Part shown: positions 45,301 through 53,770 of the stretch, one piece after another
Numbering within the stretch: the stretch's first letter is position 1
Layout: each line of letters opens with the position of its first letter
DNA from: Arenibacter algicola
GTDB lineage: Bacteria; Bacteroidota; Bacteroidia; Flavobacteriales; Flavobacteriaceae
Reading direction: 5' to 3'
NCBI RefSeq assembly: GCF_000733925.1
Contig: NZ_JPOO01000003.1
Coordinates: forward strand, 1,116,001-1,180,000
DNA length: 64,000 bases
Translations under genes and position numbers: made by a program
Notes under the pieces: generated by a model
Databases searched by the model: none
Seen by the model: the letters and a program-made list of their open reading frames with translations, nothing else
Told to the model about the DNA's origin: nothing

Positions 45301-45797
45301 TTCCTTTCCTTTAATAATTGAACCATTGACCGGCCCTCGGGAATTTTAAAATTGGGAATGGAAAAATCACTTTGCCGTACCAAATCATTTATCATTCCCT
45401 GTAGCCCCATAGTCCTGCCATCATCTGGGGAATATATTCTGGTTATCCCATAATCCATTAATTCTTTAATCTCTGCAGGAAGAATTACCCCTCCGCCACC
45501 GCCAAAAATCTTAATGTGGTCCGCCCCCCTATCCAGTAAAAGATCGTGCATATACTTGAAATACTCCATGTGCCCTCCCTGGTATGAAGTTATGGCAATG
45601 GCATTTACATCCTCCTGTATGGCACAATCTACTACTTCGGACACACTGCGATCATGACCTAAATGAATCACTTCCACACCGGTAGACTGAATAATACGCC
45701 TCATCATGTTAATCGCGGCATCATGACCATCAAACAGGGATGCGGCCGTAACTATACGAACTTTATTTTTAGGAATATATGGCGGCTTCTGCTTCAT
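42339..45797 (-). CDS. icmF: Fused isobutyryl-CoA mutase (IcmF type): B12 domain, G-protein chaperone and mutase
   Basis: 1152 residues from the ATG at 45797 (an earlier in-frame start adds 21 unlikely residues). Cobalamin-binding domain (about 10-150) with SLFDGHDAAINMMRRI and EVIHLGHDRS; MeaB-like GTPase (about 195-430) with Walker A GVTGTGGAGKSS and NKFDKRG; mutase TIM barrel (about 590-1150) with YPFKRTEEDPTRMFAGEGG and NFYSVSISGYHIAEAGANP. It rearranges isobutyryl-CoA/butyryl-CoA and possibly related acyl-CoA; exact specificity is not readable. Monocistronic. Confidence 0.9.
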   Translation of the reverse strand: MKQKPPYIPKNKVRIVTAASLFDGHDAAINMMRRIIQSTGVEVIHLGHDRSVSEVVDCAIQEDVNAIAITSYQGGHMEYFKYMHDLLLDRGADHIKIFGGGGGVILPAEIKELMDYGITRIYSPDDGRTMGLQGMINDLVRQSDFSIPNFKIPEGRSMVQLLKERNVNAIARLITLAENRHEDFVKVFSGLSISKSAVPVLGVTGTGGAGKSSLVDELVRRFLLDFPDKTIGIISVDPSKRKTGGALLGDRIRMNAINDSRVYMRSLATRQSNLALSKHVDEAIQVLKVAGFHLIILETSGIGQSDTEIIEHCDVSLYVMTPEFGAATQLEKIDMLDFADIVAINKFDKRGALDALRDVKKQYVRNHGLWEANHDELPIFGTIASQFNDHGMNRLYKSVMDKLVSKTGTALNSQFQVGNGDEEKVYIIPPPRTRYLSEIADGNRAYDKKVLKQAELAQKLYGIFKTIQAISKVDVEGDFNSFLLKEGLNTEAILELSLSEDKKQLLGLLFKEFDEIKMGLDSHNWELILNWEKKIQQYRTPIFSYKVRGKEIKLETHTKSLAQTDIPKVALPKYKAWGDILGWILQENVPGEFPYTAGLYPFKRTEEDPTRMFAGEGGPERTNRRFHYVSLGLPAKRLSTAFDSVTLYGQDPDFRPDIYGKIGNAGVSICCLDDAKKLYSGFDLCSPATSVSMTINGPAPMLLGYFINTAIDQNCEKYILKNGLENEVEGKIAALYREKGLPRPKYQGELPEGNEGLGLMLLGITGDQVLPQNVYTEIKKKTLNTIRGTVQADILKEDQAQNTCIFSTEFALRLMGDVQEYFIQHSVRNFYSVSISGYHIAEAGANPITQLAFTLSNGFTYVEYYLSRGMDINKFGPNLSFFFSNGIDPEYAVIGRVARRIWAKAMHLKYGADSRAQMLKYHIQTSGRSLHAQEIDFNDIRTTLQALYAIYDNCNSLHTNAYDEAITTPTEESVRRAMAIQLIINKELGLAKNENPLQGSFIIEELTDLVEEAVLLEFDRITERGGVLGAMETMYQRSKIQEESLYYETLKHNGELPIIGVNTFLSSKGSPTIMPAEVIRATESEKQAQIGTLENLHAMMGVTAETQLKELQEIAVKNGNIFEKLMEVTKFCSLGQITDALFAVGGQYRRNM

Positions 45798-46022
45798 AAC
45801 TATAATTCTAACACCCTTTAATCGACCTAATAAATACCCTTTTTCATAATCACTCCTCAATGCGGTTATTGAAGGAAATATATTAGGAGAGTACTCTCTT
45901 TTTAATAGACAAAAAAAGGACCATTATTTGGGTGCAATTTAACAAAAACGCAAAAATTATAGTGATAAAATTAGAATTTTATAAAAATACCCCTCAACTA
46001 AAGTACTTCATTCCTAAAATCC

Positions 46023-46030
46023 TAATTTTG
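46023..46030 (+). promoter_or_regulatory. -7 box of purU
   Basis: TAATTTTG, 20 bp before the TTG start. Confidence 0.5.
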
Positions 46031-46050
46031 CGACCTAAAACAGTTAAACT

Positions 46051-46902
46051 TTGAAGACAACTATCTTAATCAATTGCCCCGACCAATCCGGAATAATTAG
46101 TTCGGTAACCGGATTTATACATAAAAAAGGAGGCAATATTATTTATATTGATCAGCACGTAGATAAAGAAGCGGGGGTGTTTTTTATGCGACTGGAAAGC
46201 GATTTTGAAAAAAACATCCCAGCCGTAAAAAATTTAAAGCAGGAATTTGAAAATGAATTGGCCCAACCCTACCAAATGGAGTGGAGTTTGCATTTGGGCT
46301 CCGTAAAGCCAAAAATGGCCCTGTTCGTTTCCAAATACAATCATTGTCTATACGATTTATTAAGTAGGTACAATATAGGTGAATTAGAGGTTGAAATACC
46401 CTTTATCCTTAGCAATCACAGTGACTTGGAATACGTAGCCAATCAATTCGAAATTCCCTTTTTTCATGTACCTGTAACGAAAAGCACAAAAGATGAAGCC
46501 GAAAATAGGCAATTGGAACTTTTAAAAGAATATCAAATAGATTTTATTGTATTGGCCAGATATATGCAAATCGTAACCAGCAAGGTTATTGACAACTACC
46601 CCAATAAGATTATCAATATTCACCATTCCTTTTTACCTGCCTTTGCCGGCGCAAAGCCATACCATGCCGCATTTGAGAGGGGTGTTAAAATTATAGGTGC
46701 CACCAGTCATTACGTTACCGAGGAATTGGATGCCGGTCCCATTATAGAGCAGGACGTTACTACCGTAACCCATGCCCATAGCATCAAGGACTTTATAACC
46801 AAGGGACGGGATTTGGAGAAAATTGTACTTTCCAGAGCGGTAAAGCTTCATATTAGCAGAAAGACCATGGTCTACAATAACAAAACCGTAATTTTCTCAT
46901 AA
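46051..46902 (+). CDS. purU: Formyltetrahydrofolate deformylase
   Basis: 283 residues. N-terminal ACT domain (about 1-80, ILINCPDQSGIISSVTGF), then the formyl-transferase-like domain (about 85-283) with IINIHHSFLPAFAGAKPY and GATSHYVTEELDAGPII. It hydrolyses 10-formyl-THF to formate and THF for purine synthesis and one-carbon balance. Start is TTG: an in-frame stop lies just upstream and the first ATG is far inside. Followed 55 bp later by the DUF4197 gene. Confidence 0.94.
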   Translation: MKTTILINCPDQSGIISSVTGFIHKKGGNIIYIDQHVDKEAGVFFMRLESDFEKNIPAVKNLKQEFENELAQPYQMEWSLHLGSVKPKMALFVSKYNHCLYDLLSRYNIGELEVEIPFILSNHSDLEYVANQFEIPFFHVPVTKSTKDEAENRQLELLKEYQIDFIVLARYMQIVTSKVIDNYPNKIINIHHSFLPAFAGAKPYHAAFERGVKIIGATSHYVTEELDAGPIIEQDVTTVTHAHSIKDFITKGRDLEKIVLSRAVKLHISRKTMVYNNKTVIFS

Positions 46903-46957
46903 ACCAAATACTAAATCCCGACGGTATAGGTTATAGTAATAACTCTAAATTTTTAAA

Positions 46958-47659
46958 ATGAAAAAATTCATATTAGCCATAATCCTATTTCAATTTATTG
47001 GATGTTCGGAATTACAACAGGTGGTCAATCAATTGCCCCAGGGAGGTACTCTTGGCAATGACGAAATTGCAAACGGATTAAAGGAAGCCCTTAATATGGG
47101 AATCGACAAACAGGTAAGTAAACTAACCCAAACCGATGGTTTCTTTGGCAACGAACTGGTGAAAATTATGCTTCCCGAGGAATTACAGAAAGTGGACAAG
47201 ACCCTCAGGGACATTGGCCTGTCCAGCTTAGCCGATGAAGGGCTAAAAATACTGAACCGGGCCGCAGAGGATGCAGTTGGTGAAGCTACACCTATATTTG
47301 TAAATGCGGTTAAGGGAATGACCTTTAGCGATGCCAAAAACATTCTTTTGGGATCGGACAATGCTGCAACCATATACCTTACCAATGCCACACAAACAGA
47401 ACTGTACAATAAATTTAACCCCGTAATCAAAAATTCCTTTGAAAAAGTTGGAGCAGATAAGATCTGGAACAACCTAATTACTAGATATAACAACATTCCC
47501 CTTACCAATAATGTAAATCCGGACCTTACAGATTACGTTACCCAAGAGGCCTTGAATGGTGTATTTACCATGATTGCTCTTGAAGAAAAGGAGATTAGGA
47601 ACAAGGTTTCGTCAAGAACCACGGATGTGCTGAGAAAAGTTTTTGCCCTACAGGATTAA
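46958..47659 (+). CDS. DUF4197 lipoprotein
   Basis: 233 residues. A short lipoprotein signal ends at FIGCSELQ. The mature part is the DUF4197 fold (about 35-230) with GLKEALNMGIDKQV, KIMLPEELQKVDKTLRDIG and NKFNPVIKNSFEKV. Helical, periplasmic, function unknown. Possibly cotranscribed with purU; a terminator lies 150 bp downstream. Confidence 0.88.
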   Translation: MKKFILAIILFQFIGCSELQQVVNQLPQGGTLGNDEIANGLKEALNMGIDKQVSKLTQTDGFFGNELVKIMLPEELQKVDKTLRDIGLSSLADEGLKILNRAAEDAVGEATPIFVNAVKGMTFSDAKNILLGSDNAATIYLTNATQTELYNKFNPVIKNSFEKVGADKIWNNLITRYNNIPLTNNVNPDLTDYVTQEALNGVFTMIALEEKEIRNKVSSRTTDVLRKVFALQD

Positions 47660-47810
47660 AAATGAACAATTTATAGGTATTTTACACAATAAATCCCAAC
47701 ACTTTACGTTACATTTAAACAAGCACACATTACAACCTTTAATTTGCTAGAAAAGCAATACAGATATACCTAAAGAATTTGAGTTAGTATTTTTTGAGTT
47801 AGTTAGTTTA

Positions 47811-47837
47811 AAACCGGTGGGAGCACCGGTTTTTTTG
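47811..47837 (+). terminator. Rho-independent terminator after the DUF4197 gene
   Basis: AAACCGGTG-GGAG-CACCGGTTT stem followed by T-rich sequence. The 150 bp between the stop and this hairpin hold no supported gene. Confidence 0.85.
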
Positions 47838-47929
47838 TTTGGCATCAGATTGTTTGTGCCCAACATTCAATTGGATTCAATGATAATTTAGGATCTAATT
47901 TGAGTTATTTCCCTTTAAAAAGTCTAAAA

Positions 47930-48709
47930 TTATTTTACCAAAAGATATTCTATTACGGTATCATTAAAAAACTGTGGCTGCTCTACGTTTACTACATGCC
48001 CACAGTTCTGGACTACTATAAGTTCGGCACTTTTATGATCCAACACAATTTGCTGAATCGTGGGCAAGAACAAATAGTCCTCTGCTCCCATTACGTAAAG
48101 AGTAGGGATTCTTATATCTACAGTTCTAAAAAAACGAAGTAGCGGATTGATCTCCGATGTTAACTTAAACCAACGAATGAATTCCTTTTGGTATAATTTT
48201 TTGGCCTCCCGAACAAAAAGTAATCGTGATTCCTTATGGTTCTTATTGGGCATTATTACAAAGGCAAAAAATTTGTACAGCCATAAATAAGGGACTATAG
48301 ATTTTAAAATAACGCCAAGCCTCATCAATATTTGGGACCTAAGGTTCAATTTCATAATGGCCCCTCCCATAATCATACTTTCTACCCGATGGGGATGTTT
48401 CTCTGCCAAATTTCGAATTAGAATTGTGCCCAGGGAAATTCCAATAAAATGGGATTTTTCAATCTTTTCAAAATTGATCACCTCCAATATATCCTCAGTT
48501 ATATTATCAAAAGTATACTTATTCTTAAAGGCATCCTTTAGATGTATCTTAGAGTTCCCATGACCCCTTAGATCCAAGAGAAGTACATTAAAATGCTTTT
48601 TAAATTCCCTAAGCTGCTTATACCAAATAGTGGAGCTGCCTCCTGCACCATGTACAAAAGTCACCCATTTGTTAGAGGTATTATGGCTATGTATATTATA
48701 ACTTATCAA
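47930..48709 (-). CDS. Alpha/beta hydrolase
   Basis: 259 residues from a TTG start (no ATG is available in frame near the N-terminus). VTFVHGAGGSSTIW (oxyanion hole), LDLRGHGNS, nucleophile elbow GISLGT and the C-terminal QNCGHVVNVEQP with catalytic His are present, with Asp in VMGAEDYLF. No signal peptide. Substrate unknown; several families share this scaffold. Confidence 0.85.
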   Translation of the reverse strand: MISYNIHSHNTSNKWVTFVHGAGGSSTIWYKQLREFKKHFNVLLLDLRGHGNSKIHLKDAFKNKYTFDNITEDILEVINFEKIEKSHFIGISLGTILIRNLAEKHPHRVESMIMGGAIMKLNLRSQILMRLGVILKSIVPYLWLYKFFAFVIMPNKNHKESRLLFVREAKKLYQKEFIRWFKLTSEINPLLRFFRTVDIRIPTLYVMGAEDYLFLPTIQQIVLDHKSAELIVVQNCGHVVNVEQPQFFNDTVIEYLLVK

Positions 48710-48873
48710 TATTCATTTTTTATAAATGTAGTGTTAATTCCAATACACTTGAAGCGGATTAAAAAAATCAAAATGTACTTTCCATTATTAAAACAAGGTT
48801 AAATAATAGACAAATTACCTGATTATTAGACAAATGCACTTTCAGACATCCCCAATTAAACCATGATTCCAGC

Positions 48874-48881
48874 TATATTTG
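48874..48881 (+). promoter_or_regulatory. -7 box of the 65-residue gene
   Basis: TATATTTG matches TAnnTTTG, 15 bp before the ATG at 48897. Confidence 0.5.
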
Positions 48882-48896
48882 TAAGAAAAAAATTAT

Positions 48897-49094
48897 ATGG
48901 AAAATCAATATTGCAAAGTTGGCTCGGTTACCCCGTTGACCAACGGTTCAAAAGAAATAAGCTTCTTGGAATATCAATACAAAAGTTTCATGGACAAGGC
49001 AACAAGTAAAAAACACTCAGATTCAAAACTTGCCGAATTTTTTGAATTGAAAGCTGCAAAAATCCAAAAAATCATTCAAACCCTGGCAAATTAA
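48897..49094 (+). CDS. 65-residue helical protein of unknown function
   Basis: Soluble, charged, mostly helical (SFLEYQYKSFMDKATSKK then KLAEFFELKAAKIQKIIQ). The second half faintly resembles the Lacal_2735-type small proteins of Flavobacteriaceae (two-helix, KYK...A...SDxKxAE pattern), but I cannot assign it. A promoter box lies 15 bp upstream. Its 3' end meets pyrF, transcribed in the opposite direction. Confidence 0.6.
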   Translation: MENQYCKVGSVTPLTNGSKEISFLEYQYKSFMDKATSKKHSDSKLAEFFELKAAKIQKIIQTLAN

Positions 49095-49098
49095 GAAC

Positions 49099-49917
49099 TT
49101 AGCGTTTTTTAAGTTCCAAACTCATTGCCTGCTGTAATTCTTTTGCTTTTTCGGCAGAAGCTTGGGCAAAATTTTCTTTATCCGAGGCATAAATAATTCC
49201 CCTGGAGGAGTTTACCAAAAGACCTACATTATCACTCATTCCATATTTGCACACCTCAGATAAACTACCACCTTGTGCCCCTACCCCCGGAACAAGAAGA
49301 AAACTATCTGGAATAATATTTCTTATTTCCGTCAAAAAAGTCGCTTTGGTAGCTCCTACAACGTACATTAAATTTTCCGAATTTTCATAGGTCTTGGAAA
49401 TCTCCAGCACCTGTTTGTACAACTCCTTTCCATCTACCATTTTTGTTTGAAAATCGAACGCCCCCATATTGGAAGTCAATGCCAATAATATGGTATGCTT
49501 ATCCTTGAAAGCCAAAAATGGCTCCACGGAATCCCTTCCCATATAAGGTGCAATGGTCACAGAATCGAATCCTAAATCCTCAAAAAAGGCCTTGGCATAG
49601 CGGGTGGAGGTATTACCAATATCCCCGCGTTTGGCATCTGCAATAGTAAATATTTCAGGATAATTGATATTTAAGTAGTTGATGGTTTTTTCCAAAGCCT
49701 GCCATCCTTTTATCCCATAAGCTTCATAAAAGGCGGTATTGGGCTTATAGGCAACACATAAATGGTGTGTAGCATCAATTATAGCCTTGTTAAAAGCAAA
49801 AATAGGATCTTCCTCCTGCAATAAATGCTTTGGAACCTTATCCAAGTCCGTATCCAACCCTATACAAAGAAAGGATTCCTTTTTTCGAATTTGTCCAACT
49901 AAGAAATCAGTGGTCAT
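49099..49917 (-). CDS. pyrF: Orotidine 5'-phosphate decarboxylase
   Basis: 272 residues of the PyrF type 2 group. FAFNKAIIDATHHLCVAYKPN, TIADAKRGDIGNTS (catalytic Lys/Asp network) and PGVGAQGGSLSEVC are visible. It makes UMP from OMP. It lies 5 bp behind prfA, an order common in the group. Confidence 0.95.
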   Translation of the reverse strand: MTTDFLVGQIRKKESFLCIGLDTDLDKVPKHLLQEEDPIFAFNKAIIDATHHLCVAYKPNTAFYEAYGIKGWQALEKTINYLNINYPEIFTIADAKRGDIGNTSTRYAKAFFEDLGFDSVTIAPYMGRDSVEPFLAFKDKHTILLALTSNMGAFDFQTKMVDGKELYKQVLEISKTYENSENLMYVVGATKATFLTEIRNIIPDSFLLVPGVGAQGGSLSEVCKYGMSDNVGLLVNSSRGIIYASDKENFAQASAEKAKELQQAMSLELKKR

Positions 49918-49922
49918 AGGAA

Positions 49923-50999
49923 TTAAAATATCTCAGAGGCTTCCTTTAATTTCTCTGTATTCTCGACTAGACTTAATTCGTCTATGATACGTTGAATATC
50001 GCCATTAATAATGTTTTGAAGGTCGTAAAGCGTTAATCCGATCCTATGATCGGTTACCCTTCCCTGTGGGTAATTATAGGTTCTAATTTTAGCTGAACGG
50101 TCACCACTACTTACCTGGGAATTTCTCTTGGCAGCATCCTCTTCCTGTTTTTTTGCCAATTCCATATCGTACAATCGTGAGCGTAATACCCTAAATGCCT
50201 TTTCCTTATTTTTATGCTGTGATTTCTGATCTTGACATTGGGCCACCAAACCTGTTGGAAGGTGGGTTAAACGTACGGCGGAATAGGTGGTGTTTACGGA
50301 TTGACCTCCTGGTCCCGAGGAACAGAAAAAATCTATCCGCACGTCCTTGGGATCTATCTGCACATCAAAATCCTCTGCCTCGGGAAGCACCATTACAGTT
50401 GCGGCACTGGTATGCACCCTTCCTTGGGTTTCGGTCTGTGGAACGCGCTGCACCCGATGCACCCCGGCTTCAAACTTAAGGGTACCATACACATCCTCGC
50501 CCGTAACCTCGAACTGAATTTCCTTATAGCCCCCACTTGTACCTTCGCTTAGGTCAATAACATTAGTCTTCCATCCTTTGGACTCGCAATATTTGGTATA
50601 CATTCTAAAAAGATCGCCTGCAAAAATACTGGCCTCGTCCCCTCCGGTACCTGCCCTTACCTCTACCACTACGTTTTTAGAGTCTTCTGGATCCTTAGGA
50701 ATCAACATCAATTTAATCTCCTCCTCCAATTTGGGCAATTTTCCCTTGGCCTCCTCCAATTGCATTTTGGCCATATCCACCATTTCAGGATCACTGCCAT
50801 CGGACAGTATCTCCTCTGCCTCGGATATATTATTGGTCAGCTCCAAATAAAGATCCCTCTTATCCACAAGTTGCTTTAAATCCTTATATTCCTTGTTTAG
50901 TGCCACATAACGCTTCTGATCAGCAATAACACCAGGCTGGATAATAAGGTCCGAAACCTCATCAAAACGTTGCTTTACTATGTTTAATTTATCTATCAT
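49923..50999 (-). CDS. prfA: Peptide chain release factor 1
   Basis: 358 residues from the ATG at 50999 (an extension upstream adds 15 atypical residues). The codon-recognition motif PQTETQGRVHTS contains the RF1-type PxT, and GPGGQSVNTT is the catalytic GGQ loop. It releases peptides at UAA and UAG. Cotranscribed with pyrF, divergent from the small ABC genes. Confidence 0.96.
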   Translation of the reverse strand: MIDKLNIVKQRFDEVSDLIIQPGVIADQKRYVALNKEYKDLKQLVDKRDLYLELTNNISEAEEILSDGSDPEMVDMAKMQLEEAKGKLPKLEEEIKLMLIPKDPEDSKNVVVEVRAGTGGDEASIFAGDLFRMYTKYCESKGWKTNVIDLSEGTSGGYKEIQFEVTGEDVYGTLKFEAGVHRVQRVPQTETQGRVHTSAATVMVLPEAEDFDVQIDPKDVRIDFFCSSGPGGQSVNTTYSAVRLTHLPTGLVAQCQDQKSQHKNKEKAFRVLRSRLYDMELAKKQEEDAAKRNSQVSSGDRSAKIRTYNYPQGRVTDHRIGLTLYDLQNIINGDIQRIIDELSLVENTEKLKEASEIF

Positions 51000-51066
51000 A
51001 TACAATCTACACTTGGACTGCGAATTTACGATAATTTTGTACATTTAAGCATATCCTATTCAATAG

Positions 51067-51390
51067 ATGAATTCAATTTTCAATTTCAGAACCTATCAAT
51101 TGAGTTTTCACTTCGCCAGGCCCTATCTTTGGATATCCTTTCTCATTACCGTTTTTATGCTATTTAGCGGGAGTGTTATTTTTAAGATTTCCCACCTTAA
51201 TGCCATGATCCTGAGTTCCAAGATATTGTTCTATCTAGGGGTCTTCCTTTTTTATTTTGACATAGCATTGCGAAAACGTTTAACGTTTTATCAAAATTTC
51301 GGCTTGTCCAAAACAGTTCTTATCTTAATTTCATTCCTCCTAGACACCCTCATAACCGTATTATTCATTAAGTTCATCCGTTTATTTTGA
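51067..51390 (+). CDS. Small polytopic membrane protein, partner of the adjacent ATPase
   Basis: 107 residues with about three hydrophobic helices (about 20-42, 48-66, 82-104) and basic ends. I do not recognise the family. Its stop overlaps the TTG start of the ABC ATPase (TTGA), implying stoichiometric expression as a membrane partner, although it is much smaller than usual ABC permeases. Confidence 0.62.
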   Translation: MNSIFNFRTYQLSFHFARPYLWISFLITVFMLFSGSVIFKISHLNAMILSSKILFYLGVFLFYFDIALRKRLTFYQNFGLSKTVLILISFLLDTLITVLFIKFIRLF

Positions 51391-52034
51391 CTTTGGAAAT
51401 AGACAGTGTTGATTTGGAGTTTGATGGAAGAAAGGTCCTGTACGGAATTTACATTAAGTCGGAACGCGGAAAGGTTACCGGAATCCTTGGAAGAAATGGC
51501 TGTGGAAAAACTTCCTTGTTGAGAATTATATTTGGGGATCTACAACCCAAATACAAGAATATCCGCAACAATGGAAAGTGCCTTCCGAGACCCTTGTACT
51601 TAACAAGAAAAATAGGTTACCTACCCCAATATGCCCTTTTGCCAAAGCATTTAAGTATTAGCCATGCCTTTGGACTCTTCAATGTTTCATGGGAGCAATT
51701 CATTAATCTTTTCCAAAGTTTTAAAGAGTACGACAGGGCGAGAATAAAAGATTTGTCCAGCGGGGAAATTAGGGTTATCGAAGCTTACTTGGTGCTCATG
51801 TCCAACAAGGAAATTATACTTCTGGACGAACCGTTTTCATTCATTGCACCAATATATGTGGAGAAATTCATGGCCCTTATCCGCCAGGTAAAGAAAAGGA
51901 GTAATATAATCCTGACCGATCATTTTTACAATGATATTTTAGCTGTAAGCGATACGGTCTATCTTCTTAAAAATGGGTGTTCCAAAAAAATAGAGGACAA
52001 GAACGAACTCAAGAGGGAAGGATATATTAATTAG
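51387..52034 (+). CDS. ABC-type ATPase
   Basis: 215 residues. Walker A GRNGCGKTS (about 36-44), Walker B IILLDEPFSF, and switch histidine in LTDHFYND. The signature is DLSSGEIRVIEAYL instead of LSGGQ, a weakened C-loop. Start is TTG at 51387, coupled to the upstream gene. With the 107-residue membrane protein it forms a miniature two-gene system of unknown substrate. Convergent with apbE. Confidence 0.82.
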   Translation: MTLEIDSVDLEFDGRKVLYGIYIKSERGKVTGILGRNGCGKTSLLRIIFGDLQPKYKNIRNNGKCLPRPLYLTRKIGYLPQYALLPKHLSISHAFGLFNVSWEQFINLFQSFKEYDRARIKDLSSGEIRVIEAYLVLMSNKEIILLDEPFSFIAPIYVEKFMALIRQVKKRSNIILTDHFYNDILAVSDTVYLLKNGCSKKIEDKNELKREGYIN

Positions 52035-52037
52035 GAC

Positions 52038-53024
52038 TCAATTGAATAAAATTCCGCTGCTTTTGTGCATTTTGTTATTACCGTCCACAATAATGGCCTC
52101 GGTTCCCTTTAATTGGTTTATGAGTGCCATTCCCGAATCAACTCCCAGTACAAAAATAGCCGTTGCCAGGGCATCAGACAATTCAGCGGTTTTGGAAAAT
52201 ACCGATACACTATTTATTCCCGAAATAGGGTTTCCGGTCCGGGGATCAAGAATGTGCGAATATTTCCTGCCTTCAAAAGTGATGTATTTATCGTAACTCT
52301 CGGAAGTAGCAACAGATGACTCCAGAACTGGCAGCCACGAAAATATTTTGTCCTTGCTAAGTGGATTTGCAATGCCGATCAACCACTTTTCCCCTGTAGC
52401 CTTGGTACCCCATGTAGTTAGGTCACCGGAAGCATTGATAACTCCTGCGCGAACCTGCTTCCCCACCAATAGTTCTTTCGCCATATCGGCAGCATAGCCC
52501 TTTGCTATTGCTCCTAGACTTATTTTCATCCCTTTCAATTGAAGGAAGACCGTATGATCTATTTCATCCAGAATAATTTTTTTATACCCCACCTTGCTTA
52601 CGGATTTTATAATTTCATCCTTGGTAGGCTTATATTTCATGGCGCCATCAAACTTCCAGATCTTATCCAATCCGGCATATGTAATATCAAATGCACCATT
52701 GGTAATTTCCGAAATCTGATTTGCTCTTTCAATTAGCTTGAACAGCTCTACACTCACCTTCACCGGTTTTATTCCGGCATTTTTATTGATTTTTGAAGTT
52801 TCCGATTCCTCGTCCCATGAAGATATCAGTTTTTCTATCCTTTTTATTTCAGAAACAGCCTCTTCAATATTTATATAGCCTATTTCCTCATTATCGGCCA
52901 CTACGGTAATATCAAATTTATCGCCCATTAAGTTCACCGATCGCTGAACGGTAACATACTTAAGCTCCTGGCCATGACCCATTAGGGCCATAAAACCTAT
53001 TAAAAGAGAAAATAAAACCCTCAC
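52038..53024 (-). CDS. apbE: FAD:protein FMN transferase ApbE
   Basis: 328 residues. Signal peptide to MGHGQ. ApbE hallmarks are SSWDEESETSKIN, KISLGAIAKGYAAD, GVINASGDLTTWG and YSHILDPRTGNPIS. It attaches FMN covalently to a Ser/Thr of target proteins outside the cytoplasm and also binds Mg and FAD. The start is GTG, overlapping the stop of the 75-codon gene as GTGA. A possible target in this window is the protein at 5468-6619. Confidence 0.93.
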   Translation of the reverse strand: MRVLFSLLIGFMALMGHGQELKYVTVQRSVNLMGDKFDITVVADNEEIGYINIEEAVSEIKRIEKLISSWDEESETSKINKNAGIKPVKVSVELFKLIERANQISEITNGAFDITYAGLDKIWKFDGAMKYKPTKDEIIKSVSKVGYKKIILDEIDHTVFLQLKGMKISLGAIAKGYAADMAKELLVGKQVRAGVINASGDLTTWGTKATGEKWLIGIANPLSKDKIFSWLPVLESSVATSESYDKYITFEGRKYSHILDPRTGNPISGINSVSVFSKTAELSDALATAIFVLGVDSGMALINQLKGTEAIIVDGNNKMHKSSGILFN

Positions 53025-53248
53025 CCTAGCACAAAATTAAAAATGGAACTTTTTTTCTTTTTGTCTAGGATTAGTTTATGGTCATTGTAGAGTCTAGATC
53101 CACTCAATATAATCCAAAAAACATTAACCGTAACGGCCTTACTTAATACGCGAATTGTGAACGACTTCCTAGTGCAAACAGATAGCACAGAAAATGGCCA
53201 TAAGACAAAAATTAAGAGTCCGAACAATGATTTTAAGGAAAATCCCAT
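53021..53248 (-). CDS. 75-residue putative exported protein upstream of apbE
   Basis: MGFSLKSLFGLLIFVLWP begins a signal-like hydrophobic segment; the remainder is basic (KLILDKKKKSS near the C-terminus). No family recognised. Support comes mainly from its GTGA overlap with apbE and the 29-bp distance from the Rieske gene; it could be spurious. Confidence 0.4.
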   Translation of the reverse strand: MGFSLKSLFGLLIFVLWPFSVLSVCTRKSFTIRVLSKAVTVNVFWIILSGSRLYNDHKLILDKKKKSSIFNFVLG

Positions 53249-53277
53249 GTAAGCAAGTAGGTTAAAAAAAGTTTTGG

Positions 53278-53721
53278 TTATTCAAAAACACGAAGGATCT
53301 GTCCGTCTAACTCCGTTTTAAATATTTTAAGAGGTTTTGAGACATCATTACCAATTTGATTTAAAGGGGTACCGGTCTGACTAAAGGTGGAACCATGTGT
53401 GGAACACCTGAAATAGCCTCCATTATCCGTTTTAAAACTTATCCCATCGGTCTGTTGATGACTACAGATTTGGCTTGCTGCAACAAAATTACCCTCAAGG
53501 TTTTTTACAACGACCACATAATCCTTGATTATGAAATCGCCATTGTTCTGCAATTTGGCACCTTCTGCCGAACTTAAATCAATGGTAAAATCCACCCCCG
53601 TTGGTACGGGTTTGGGATCTATAACTTCATCGCTATCCGATGAACAACCATGTAAGCAGGGAAAAGTAAGGGCAAATGCCGCTCCGGTACCTAAGGTCCT
53701 TAAAAACTGCTTTCTTTCCAT
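53278..53721 (-). CDS. Rieske [2Fe-2S] lipoprotein
   Basis: 147 residues. Signal with an RK Tat-like start (ERKQFLRTLGTG) and lipobox LHGC. The Rieske cluster motifs are ICSHQQTDG (Cys-His) and FRCSTHGSTFSQTG (Cys-His), with LDGQILRV at the end. A small electron carrier anchored outside the cytoplasmic membrane. Its partners are unknown; the neighbouring apbE suggests a link with flavin redox chemistry (inference). Confidence 0.9.
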   Translation of the reverse strand: MERKQFLRTLGTGAAFALTFPCLHGCSSDSDEVIDPKPVPTGVDFTIDLSSAEGAKLQNNGDFIIKDYVVVVKNLEGNFVAASQICSHQQTDGISFKTDNGGYFRCSTHGSTFSQTGTPLNQIGNDVSKPLKIFKTELDGQILRVFE

Positions 53722-53770
53722 AACGTAATTTCTTTATAAAACAACGTAGGAAAAAGGGTATTCGTATACC

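Noticed and set aside
47029..47508. 159-codon minus-strand frame
   Set aside because: Exactly antisense to DUF4197 and without recognisable motifs.
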